NCBI GenBank assembly: GCA_023053575.1
Contig: JAKZAP010000007.1
Span: 27,677,464 to 27,741,463 of the forward strand
Direction of reading: 5' to 3'
DNA length: 64,000 bases
Origin: Branchinecta lynchi
Taxonomy: Eukaryota > Arthropoda > Branchiopoda > Anostraca > Branchinectidae
Below are positions 23,101-35,100 of the stretch, piece after piece; the stretch's first letter is position 1, and each line of letters starts with the position of its first letter. The notes beneath the pieces are model-generated. The model was not told where the DNA came from, made no database searches, and worked only from the letters and a program-made list of their open reading frames with translations. Both the position numbers and the translations under genes were made by a program.

Positions 23101-26100
23101 ATGAATTGGCCCTTGATCATTTGTGCTACCAAGGTTTTGCTTTAAAAAAATGTATCTCTAGCACCTTTAAAGTGCGCATCTTAACTGAAAAGTGACAAAA
23201 TGACACTTTAGATCAAACGATATATTAATGATCCCCAAGGAACTATTATCTTTTTTGTCTCAAGGCTTTCGCTTAGAGATAAATTTCTATCGCCTTTAAA
23301 GTGAACATCATTACAGCTAAGCTCAAAAATAAAATACCTTTTACCAAATGATACATTCTTCTGATTTCCAAGGGTCCACGATCATTATATCTCAAGGGTT
23401 TTGCTTGCAAATGATCAGAACAAACCCACGAAAAGGCCAATTCTATATTTCATCCACTGAAACAGCCTTGTAAGTGCCATATGAGCTTCTAGCTCTTTTT
23501 TTTTCTTTTTTTTTTATCTGGGGACCATGCGTTTCAGTAGTGTTCTAGTTGTGTTTACGGGGGCCCATTTTCACCCCTTTTTTGACAGTGAGATTTGAAA
23601 GAAAATCTCTTTGTGGCAAAGGCTTTTTAATCTAATTGAACCTACTTTTCATTTTTCGAAAGAAACGTTAATATTTCTTAAAGGTTATTAAATAGCCTAA
23701 TGATTTACATTGATTTCTTTTTGTTTCTCATCATAAAAGTTGATGGGATACGACATCTTCCGTTACCGTCCTCTAATTTGCGCTACTGGGTCCTTACATG
23801 ATTCCTGTCTTCTAAAGTAGATCCAGGCCTCTATTTTTCAATATTTGTTTTAGCTCTGGCAGATCAGTAAAAAGGAGAAGGTTCACCGATGACAGTACTG
23901 AAGCTGGACCCTCTGGTAGTACATTGGGAACAAAAGCTACAAAGCAAAAATCAGTACTTGGTAAGTGACATGATCTTAAGCCACTCGTTTCTCTAGTTCA
24001 ATGGAAGCAACTTTGAATGAGTATAAAGAATTTGTCAGAACAATGCCTTTGAATTTAGAGAAAGCTGTCAGTGAATTGTGAGAGTCATTTAGAGCGTGCT
24101 CCACCCTTTTAACAATAGTAACTATTAGTTACTATGTTCTTTCCAACGTCGTAAAAAGCTACTACGCTTTCCGACCTTCTCGAAATAGTAACTAATAGTA
24201 AATATTTGCTCACCATGCTCGTTAGCGTAGTTACGCATCTCTGTAACGTGTTTGGTCGGATTCGCCCGTTGCATGATTTTCTGCTGGAAAGTAGAATAAT
24301 CGTTCCAGACTTGACGGCAAAAAGCCAAAATTCTTGACGTCACGCGTAGTAACTACGGTAGGGTGGAACACGCTCTAAGCTTGCAGTAGACAAGGACTAC
24401 TACATAGATCTGTGGGAGTATGGTTATGGTCGTGTAGGCCGATCGATTACGATCGCAACTCAGGCCCCATTAAGACCACTGTCGCACTCTCGGAAATTAC
24501 TGTTGGTGGCGTACTGTCACTCTAGATCTGACGGTGTATGTGCTATCGTTAGTTTTGACACTGCATAAAGACCATGTCCGATTTGCGAGTGTGTTATAAT
24601 TTTTCGTTTTTTTGGTTGGTCGCGTCCGAGACTCTCTGCTCAGCCGGGCAGCCAATAGCTAGACATGATAGTTATTGTTTTTTTTCCTTTTTTGTGTTCA
24701 TTTCTTTGCATTTTCGTCTGGAAATAAATCGCAATGACCCTGAGTTAGCGTTATACGTTAGCCTATACTGCATTGAAATCGAATTGGTTCGGCCATTTTG
24801 AGACGCGCCCCACGCAACTCACCGTCCTTGTGACTTCTGTTGCTCAGTGATCATTTCTTTGTACTCTTCGTCTTTAAATCGCTGTGACCCTGAGTTCGTT
24901 ATACGTTAGCGGGATACTGCATTGAAATCGAACTGGGTTGGCTATTTCGACACTCGACCCGTGCAACTCACAGTCCTTGCGCGCTCTGTTCCTTGTCTTT
25001 TCTGAAATGAGAACCTGAGCGAAAAGCTATGATTCCATACAAAACGTGAGAATATAGATATAAACTGTGATATCAAAAGACCATCTAGTCGCAGTGAACT
25101 ATTTCTTGATTGCCTTCCGGATTATCAAATCTTGCGAAAAAGCCTTTCTTACACTTATGTTCACCACACGGGATCCATGTCCGACTTGGATCACGTGATT
25201 AGTTCACCACGCGTAGCTTGCTCAGATGTTCATGTTGACCGTGATGCAAGTGATCTTGATCATCTTCCCTTGTCATTTAAAGCTAGTTTCAGTAGTGATA
25301 ACCTACCATATGATACTCCTAAGAGGAAGTGGTATGTAAAGAGCAACTGGAGTAAGGCAAACCTGCCCTTATTCGTGTTTACCCTCACTTCACTCCTGGC
25401 AAACGTACGTGTTCCTTTTCACCTGTTGCAATTAAATGTACTTGGGAATTCCAAACATGATCTTAATCTTTATTATAGTCAGCTTGTTTCATGCTTGAAA
25501 CAGGCTGAATCTGCTTCTGTTCCCCAAGAACGTGTTCGAATTAATACTCGTAAATACGTGTGGTCGCTCGATCCTGAGTTAAAAAAAGTGAAAAATAAAA
25601 TGCGACCCTGCCGTGAGGTGTTTTCTTTTCAGAGCTTATTGCACCCCGTTGTACGGTCTTGCTTTTGTGCAATCTGTATCTGTTAAGTGTGAGAACTCTC
25701 TTCGGGTTCTGTATAACAATTCTTTTCGGTGGCTTCTTGGTCTTTCCCTTAACTGTAGTGCTTCCGGAATGTTTGTTGGTGGTGGCCTCCCTTCTTTTCC
25801 TGAACTTCGTAGGAGATCATCTCTTTCGATCCAGACAAGGATTCTTGCTTCGGACAATCCGCTCCTTCGGGTGCTTTCGGGGCCGCTTTTTCGGCTATCT
25901 CTGCCACTTTGGCGGACATGGTCTGGTGAGATCTATACACAACGAACTTGCTCAAGCACCTTTTTTGTTGTTTGTGTTTTTCTCTCTTATTTTGCTATTG
26001 TTTAATATGTTGTTGTTGTTGTTTTTTTGTATGTTTTTGAGTGGCCCTAGTTGGTCCTTAGTTCAGTGAAATAAATAAATAAATAAATAAATAAAGCTAA

Positions 26101-29100
26101 ACTGTGGTTACATATGTGGATCGATTGCGGCCGCCCGGGTTCCGGGTTGATTTTTGATCTGAAACAAAAAACCAAGCGTGACTATAAAAAACGTCTTCGT
26201 TCCGTACGTTACAATGGTTTGGATTTCCCCTCTTCTAAAAAAGACTGGAATAGTTTGGTGAATTCGAGTAAGCTCAATAATAATGATGTATCCGCTAATG
26301 CTGTAACTCCATCTGAATGGCATTCTCACTATAAGAATATTTTTTCTGTAATTCATTTCCAGGTGCATGCACATTACCAGAAACTTCTTAATCGAGTTCT
26401 GCCCACACGGCTAGTCCAGTCACGCATTGTACCGGTTAATCTGAGTGCGATATCTAGTTCTCTGAAAAAACTCAAGTCTTGTTCCTTTGATATTGACGGT
26501 ATTGCATCGCACCACCTACAGTCGGATTGTACAGCTCTTCACCAGCATTTACAATTGCTTTTTCAAATGTGTATATGTAATTCTTTGGTACCCGACAGCT
26601 TCCTTTGTGGCACAGTCACTTCAGTTTTAAAATGAGGTAAATCGCCTTTTGATACTGCTTCGTACCGTCCCATAACTGTTGCTTGTAATCTCAGTAAAGT
26701 GTTTGAGTACGTTCTTTTGCCATATCTGACTACAAATATTAATTTCGGGGAAAATCAATTCGGTTTCCAACCAGGAATTAGTTGCCAACACGCTCATCGT
26801 GCTCTTGCTACTATCCTCAAAGATGCTTCTAAAAAGGGGCATAAACTATATATTTGTGCGCTTGACCTGTCTAAGGCTTTTGATTCTGTTGTTCATAGTC
26901 AAGCATTTTTTGCTCTGCATTCAAAGGGAGTTAATCTGTCGGTTATATCCGTACTTCGGTTTTGGTACACAAATTCTTATCTGAAAATTAAATGCTCTGG
27001 GTCACCCCCTACTGTTCCAGTACGTCGGGGCGTCCGGCAGGGGGGTGTACTCTCTCCGAGTATTTTCAAAATTTGCATTTCCCATATCCTGTCAAATATA
27101 ACCTCAACCTGTTTCATGGGTTTTTCTGATATTTCTTACATTGCATATGCTGACGATTTGTTACTAATTTCAAGATCTAAACTCACTCTTTCTCGGATGG
27201 TTTCAAAAGTTTCATTGTCTTTCTCTCAAATCGGTCTGTCTCTAAACGTGGATAAATGTGAATTTCTCCCTTTTAATTCGTCTTCTTCTAACAATAAACT
27301 CCTAAACTGTTTTAATTTTTCTATCCCTTGTGTATCAAAAATCCGTTGGCTCGGTATTTCCATTACAGAAAAAATGTCAAATTTTCGACAGCAAGCAGTT
27401 CTTGACACTAAAAACAAAATTCAGTCTGGATATGCCAAAATCGTTGCCAACCGCGGAAAATATAACCGCAGAGCTCTTGCTAAGCTCTACGCCACTTACT
27501 GCGACCACTCGGTCCTTTACCTTTCGGGACTCTACCCCCTGCTGAAGAAGAAGGATGTAGCAGCTATTCGAATAGCATACTTCCGCTACTGTAAATTCCT
27601 CCTCTACTTGCCAATTTGGTATAAAAATCGAAAAATGATAACTAAATTTTCAGTAACTAATATAACTGTTAAACTTGACGAGCTGCATAGGAATCTGTCG
27701 GTCGCTGCATTTTCTCCACATCACGGTCTTGTCCGTTTGTTTGAAGTGTAATCTGTTCGATGTGTAAAGTTGTATCCTAATTTTAAGTTGTGTTTCTTTC
27801 CTATTTCTATTTTATAGAAGTGGGTAAATAAAAATATTTATTCATTCATTCATAGGTGGGAAGGCTGGATGTAGCAAGAGCAACCTCTCTACTCTCATTC
27901 AGCAGACTCGAAAGCAAACTGCCCGAGTCTGCAGGAGATCGAGGAAAGTGAATTCAAAGCAGAGCCATCTTGCCGCAACTAGGGATCTCGGCCGATGGAA
28001 ACCGGCAGACGACCTGGCACTGATTACTGCAGTCCTCCAGGTAATGGCGCTCACATTTATGTTGGTAGCTTATGAACCTTTCAACCATACTGGTACAGAC
28101 TCTAGAGGTTAAAAAGAAAGGTAGCTTCGGTTCCTAAGACCAGAAGTTGAAAAAAAGCTATCGAACGTGTCCGAAAGCTTTTTGGTGCTGTAAATGCTGC
28201 ATTAATGCTGCATTTTCTTTTCTTTTTTGTCCGAAAGTTGTTACCTTTTTTTCTTCTCTGACACTTCTAGAATACCCAAATTTAAGTCAGGAAGAAGAAG
28301 AAGAAAAAAGAACTAGCTGTATAAAGCTGACAAAATGGATGAGCTACTGATATCCAACCTTCTTATCTTTCCATTCTTCATTGACCATGATCGGCAGTTG
28401 TCTTAGAATTTGGAATGTTTGCCGAATTGTCAGATGTATTTTTGAATTTGTTATGTTTGCCGCCGAAAACACTGAGAGAATCGCCGTACTCCCAGTTTCT
28501 TCTTGGAAATTCAGCATTCTTGCTGAATTTTTCGATGAATTTTATGCTGAATTAATGCTGCATTAATTGAGTGAAAATTTAAGTCCGAAAGCGAAATGCT
28601 GCATAAAATGCTGAATTAATCATCGTCGTTCAACATCGTCGTCAACATCGTCCTCAACCTCGATTTGTGCCTACATGCTCCAGAGCATGGTAGATAGTGG
28701 TAGCTTTCGAAATAGATCCGAAAATTATAACCTCAAAAATAAAAGCCAGGACACTTGGGAAGTCATTAATTGTTCAACCTTCAGATAAGGGTAGAGAATG
28801 ATCTGGTCTATGGAGTATATTAGAAGTAATTATTTGCTTGATTGAAAACTCTGCAAAGAAATTGCAGTTTTTCAAATACTCCAGTATTCAGTTCAGTTCA
28901 TTTATTTGTATCCGCCAAAGCTGGCGAGTAGAAAATATATAATGAAATAAAACTAATAGGCATACAACAGACCAATAATTATACCATATACTTTCCAAAA
29001 ATTGATTTATTTCCCGCCTTGAAAGTTGTCATACCTTCTCCAAGCATGTCCATATAGTTTTAGTGATCAACCATAGATAGCCCCGTAGTTAGTACAGGTA

Positions 29101-32100
29101 GAAGGCTGGAGTATAACCTTACTGACTCCCCAGCAGAGATGGGAGAATCCGATCTTGAAAAGATTCGAATCTGAATCCAGCGCTATAGGTACGAATCTGA
29201 TGACGAATCCGAATCCACCATTTCATGTTGAGGATTAAAATCCGGAATCGAATCCAACCTTAACAGAGATCAAATCATGTACATAGGTTATAGTTTAAAA
29301 ATCAAAGGTGACAAAAAACACTGATATCTAAGGGAATCAGATAACGTGATAGGTCACTGAAGATGGTTGGTGGTCGAAAGCAAAAAGCTGTATTGCCTAA
29401 GCCCACTGTGTAAAATTGGAATAACGGAAACTGGAAGGATGTGCACTAGAAATTGGAGCAGATTCGTAAGACTGACTGTTTGGAAATCGAGTCCGAATCC
29501 AGCCTGACGAGCAGAAGATTCGAATCCGGATTCGGATCCAGCCAAAAGGTCGAATCCTGGATTCGAATTTGAATCTGGATTCGGATTCGCCCATCTCTGC
29601 CCTGTAGTCACGTTTCGGTAATCAGCTCTAGGCCGAATTAGAACTACACTGTAAAAAGTTGCTCCGAGTTAGGATTAAAGTTAACTCCAGTATTTACTGC
29701 TTGGATTAATCGTCTAGTAAGATAAGATTAATCCGAATTAGAGATAAGATTATCTTTTTAGAGACAAGATTAATCCCAGTAGCAAATACTGCGACTTTAA
29801 TTTTTTGTTTTGTTTTTAAATTAAAATTGGTGGGAAGGTTATGTAACTGGATATCAGTTTTTCTTTTGGGATGACTTCGGAGAGTTCAATTTCGGCAATA
29901 GCCGTTTTTGCAGAGCAGACGTGGATCAGATACCACGGTAACTGCACAAATGACTAATTGCAGATCCAGTTACCGTGGTATCAGATACCACGGTATCTGC
30001 AAAAACGCAACTACTGTTATTTTCAGACGAATGACTTGGTGGCTGTTCATAGAGGAGTCAAGTTTTCTTGTCACTTTACCTTGGATGAGGTGACGGATCG
30101 ATGGTATGCACTTATGTATGACAAAATTGTCTCGAAGACAGCAACATCAGCAATGAGAAATTTGCATCCTGAAACAGTAGCAGCAATACAAGCGAGGACG
30201 TTGTTTTCCAAGGAAGAAGAAGACACGCTGGCGGCGATTCCTTCCGTAAGTACTCACAAGCATTAAGGTTCTAGACCTACTGGATCTGATCTAATCAACT
30301 AAACTTGAAACCAGATCTGCTTTATCCTTCTGAACAGGCCCTGCAAGAAACATACGCTATACCGACTTCAAAGTTTTGGGGATTCGCCATCAGGGATAGT
30401 ATTCCTGGGCTAGTAAGATCCTATTTTTAGGGCTTCAGAACCCCCAGACAAATCCCTGCTTAAAATAGTTTATTCAGACTGTAAGCTCGAGTCAGTCATG
30501 TAGTCTTAAGCCCAGTTCAGACTTAAATTTCTCTGAAGGCACAGCCATGTTTGGAGTGATCTTGGAATTCTTGAATTGGATGATTTAATTCCAAGTGAGA
30601 ATCACTGTCTCCAAATTCGACTAAGTTTGCGTTGCGTGACTTTCAAAACTCGGCTAGGCCCAAAATGCGCTAAAATGTCGCAGGCATAAAACGAAACAAT
30701 GGGGAAAGGCGGGGACTTCAGATTCTTGTAATCCGACAAGGGAGCTAGGAATAGTATGAAAGGCAGGATAAGCAAGATGGGTCCTTTAAGCAATAGAAAT
30801 CGTGTAGCAACGTTGATTGGGGATGATAAAGATGATTTGCCAAAGCTATGTCAGAGCCACATGCTAACGGACCTGTTCCAAGTTAAAGATGCCAGTGTCA
30901 CACTTTTGGAAATTTCGTCGGGTCTACACAAAATTATGGACAACTAGGCCCAGCCAGCGCACGACATTCTAAACTCTTTTCGGGCCGAAGAATGAAAGAT
31001 ATTGTATTTGTTTTTGTTGTGTTTTATTTAATGTCTTTCTTTTATTATACATACTCGCTGTTGAAAATGGTGGGTCAGAAATAAATTACTTACTTACTGA
31101 CTTGCTATAGACGTTTTTCCGTGCTCCCACAAACAGTTTGTGGGTCAAGAGTGTTTCCAGGGCCTTTTGTGCGACCCACAAGCATGTTTCTGCGACCAGC
31201 AAGATTTATGTGGCTCGCTTTGTGGCTCGAACTGACGCAAGCAACTGCCGAGGTGATTGTCGATTTTGTGGCTCGATTTTGGCGGGAAATTCAATTTAGC
31301 TTCAAAATAACATCAAAAGAATAAAATTAAAAGCTTTCAGAAGTAGGCCTACGTAAACATCGGATCCTTTTTGCACGGAATGGTAAGGAAGAAAGCCTGG
31401 AGTTCTATGTATTGAGATTTATCCATGGACTATATTTTTATTTTCGGACATTTGAGATTAACGCCTAAAAGATAGACAAAACCATATTTCCACGGGTCTC
31501 AACTTGTGGCTCCACTGTGTGGCACACAATTGTTTTTCAGCGACAAACACTCAGAAGTGCGTGGCTCACAACTGTGTCGTAAAAACTGCCTTATGTGATA
31601 TTTTATTGCAAAAGCTAACATGCTGGACCATAACAAAATTCACAAAAAAGAAGAATATGGTGCATGGAAAGAGTGACCGAAACATCGTCTCTCATTTGGT
31701 AATGATGCGAAGTTTTTATGGTATTGCACCCTGAATTCGGTTTTTATTATCTGGATTCCAGCTTTCTTTTGGGTTCTACACTTCGTTGGACACCAAGTAC
31801 AGTCTTAACCGTCGTCAGTCAGTACTTTCGAAGGCCTATAGAGGTAGGGTTCCGGCTAAAAAAAAACCGGCGAATACTCCCCTCGGTACCAATACCCCCC
31901 CCCCCCCCCCCCCCCCCCGGCATAAATAAAGGACAATCCCAAAAGAATCTCCTAGTCCCAAATACAAATCAAATCAAGTTTATTAATTAGACATGATTAT
32001 CCAAAAATGAATAGCATTGGCACGTCAAAGATACAAACACTTGGATCACAATTTAAGTCAAGTCACTGTTAAAATGTTTGCAAAAGTACAGGACGAATGA

Positions 32101-35100
32101 AGGTTCATACCGAACATTTGAATTTGTAGGAGGGACTTTTAACTTTTGCTTCCCCGAATTTGATCCTCGAGTGGAAATCTGGCAGAATGTTGCGAAAGAG
32201 CTCCGACGACAGACAGGACCTCCCAAAAGCCATGAGAAGTTCATGCCGTCTGTTTGATAAGTTAGCCAGGCCTAGTGACGCCAGACTCGCCTCGTATGAG
32301 ACGTACTCGTGCCCGAGGATGATCCGACATGCACGCTTTTGAGTGCGCTCAGTTTTCGAATCCTGGGCTTTTGTTAGTCCGGCGTGCCAAACCTGGCATC
32401 CATATTCAAGGCCAGGACGAATGTATGTTTTGTAGAGGTTTCAGAGTGTTGTGGGACAACCCAAATCGTCTTAGCTGAGCAAATTGCTTGAGGAGACTGG
32501 CTCCCTTTTGGACCAGTTTAGAGGTTTGGGATTCCCAGCCAAGGTTGTTATCGATTACGATCCCAGGAATTTTTGTGGTTTCAACTGCTTTAAGGTCTGC
32601 CTCAGATTCAATTGGTTCCGGATCGTGGTTTGTGAAGTTGACACGGAGGACGACACTCTTTTCAGTGCTGATCTGAAGTTTAGCCTCACTTGCGTCGCGC
32701 CACAGCTCCTCATGGGTATGTTTTAGCTCTTGCGAGTTGGACGAGATGAGTCGAAAGGTGGGTAGCGTCAGGTCATCTGCAAATTTCAGCCTCTGCTGCA
32801 GTTGGATAGCCAGCATGTTCACAGCTATGAGAAAAGCCAAGGGCCCAAGTTTGGTACCCTGGGATACATACGCCACGGATAGTACAAGGGATTAGCTGGG
32901 TTCCCAGATTAGCTCATGTACCTACTGACGGATGCATAAGAGTAGGGTAACTGGACGCAGTATCCAGTAACAAGTGTAAGAATAACCTTGTGCGTGCACA
33001 AAGGGTATGTGAAGCAAGGCAGGATGTGTTCTAAGTTTTGAATTCGTTAAGCGCAGGTAGAACAGACATAAACAAGAGGGGGGGGGGGGTGTAAAGCGGA
33101 GGTGAAGGTTGATGGTGACAGAATAATCGCTCAAGTGAACGAACACACGCATTCACCTGAAGCTCTTGTCAGTGAGGTGTTAAAAGTGAAAGATCAAATC
33201 AAAACCCGTGCCACTCAGTATAACGACCCCCCCCCCCCCAACAAATCCTTTCCCAATTCCTCCCCCTTCTTGGTGAGGAAGCTGCTGTTAGGTGCCGTTA
33301 GTTTTTGGGATCCCAAAATGTAAGTGGAGGGACTATGACATCGCAAAAGTTGCCCGTCCGTCTGTTAGTACGGTAACTCTTGAAAGGGTTGACATATTTT
33401 GTTCAAATTTGGCACGATGACTCTTTGGGTCAAAGTACAGTTCAAGTTCGTTTTGGATTCGTATTAAATGTAAAGGATATGGGGGGGGGGGGGAGGGGGG
33501 GTCGCCGAGGGGATTTTGGTACCGGTGGGGGGGTTGGTTGGTCGGGGGCTGTTTTTTTGTTGTTTTTTTTTTGGGGGGGGGGGAGGTAGCTACGGTTTTT
33601 TTTTGGTGGGGAGGGGGGGGGGTTCTCGCCTAGAACCATAGAGGTGTTGCATGAAGCAGGTTCTGCAGTAGAATGGATGAGATGGACTGTGATCTTGCAT
33701 CGCTTGCCTTCTTTTCTCGAATTATGGATTATAAGTAAATTATTATTATTACCCCCTGTCCGAAAGGCTTATTCTCCTGCCGTTCTCCGAGGATTCCACT
33801 TGAGGAGTCCCCGCGTTTTTGTTTGTCCCGGGGACTCAGTCCCCGTATTCTCCCGAGTCACCACGGACGGGGAATGCTTCGACTGTCATCACCATTTGCA
33901 TAAAAAAGAACTCCCTTTCAGATTCGGAAGGGAATACAAAAATTAATTTAAAAGAATCAGAGTAAACAAACAAAAAATAAAGTGGATCCAGACTAATTTC
34001 GTCAACTGCCTAACTATTTTTTGAATAAAATCCATTTGATAAGTATTCCCAGTGTTCTCGTTGTTTTCTGTAGGCGGAGTCCTCGTGGAGTGACTCTTCT
34101 ATTCTCGCCATTCCCTTCGATTCCCCAAGGAGTCCTTAGGAAAGGGCGAGAATACGCCTTAAATCTTTTTTTTGGGGGGTGGGGGGGGGGATTAGTAGCT
34201 ATAGTTAGCGACATGGCGTTTTCTATAAAATTATAGAAAACGCTGCATTGTGTAATTTGTAAATTTTTGTCATCTACATTTTATCTTGCAGGAGACCAAG
34301 GTCGCAGTTCAAAGCTTTGATGATTTGCTAAGAGAAAAGCCGACAACTTTCCACGTTGGTAGAACAGGCAAGGCGTTGTTGGCCCATTGGCAGCTTATGA
34401 AGCAATACCACCTATTGAGTGACCAGACAAGTAAGGTCTAGGTTAGTTCTAACAAATTTTGAATGCTGTAATGGGGTTGCAAAGATCCACTGGTGTCGGC
34501 ACTTTTCTCGAAAGCTATGCGAGGGAATCCCTAAAACATGAATGTCTACTACGAGACAGTTAATACAATTTAAGTTCCTTTGTTTTCCCCAGTACCTCTT
34601 TCACTTCAGAAGCAGCATTAGAGAAGACATAAATTTACAAGTTGTTTGGATAATTTACAGTGCGGAATATGCGATTGGGAATAAATCATAACTTTGGAGT
34701 ATAAGACAAAAGGCATTGCGAAGTTGTAGTATTTTGGTTAGACAGCTAGAAATTAAAAACAAGACATAAAGGAAATTTCTAGCAGTGACCTGCAACGGTT
34801 CTCCCAAACAGGATCGTGAAATTGCTGAAATGTCCTTCCCGTTTGCTTTAGTAGTTGCGTTTTTGCAGATACCACGATCTAAAGGTTGTTTTGTATTTAT
34901 CGCGGTATCTCCCCAGTTATCGCGGTATTTGATATTTAGATACCTCACTTTCATCAGTTTTTTTGTGAAATTGGTGGGAAAGAAGTTTGGCACTTATTGC
35001 TGTGACTGAATATCAGTTTTTCTTTTGGGATGACTTCGAAAAGCGCAATTTCGGCATTTGCCGTTTTTGCAGAGCAACCGTATATCAGATACCACGGTAA

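Larger units (their letters stand above)
18930..23496 (+). mobile_element. E5: E element carrying three insertions
   Basis: Head TATGGCACTTGCC at 18930. Body at 19320-19535, then 22083-22555 and 22770-23496. It ends AAGTGCCATATGAGC, a hairpin and CTCTT followed by T-rich sequence. Fold-back H (18997-19319), LINE G (about 19590-22045) and a LINE fragment (22559-22765) lie inside. The 3' part has about three 110-base units ('tctcaaggctttcgctta'). Confidence 0.75.
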
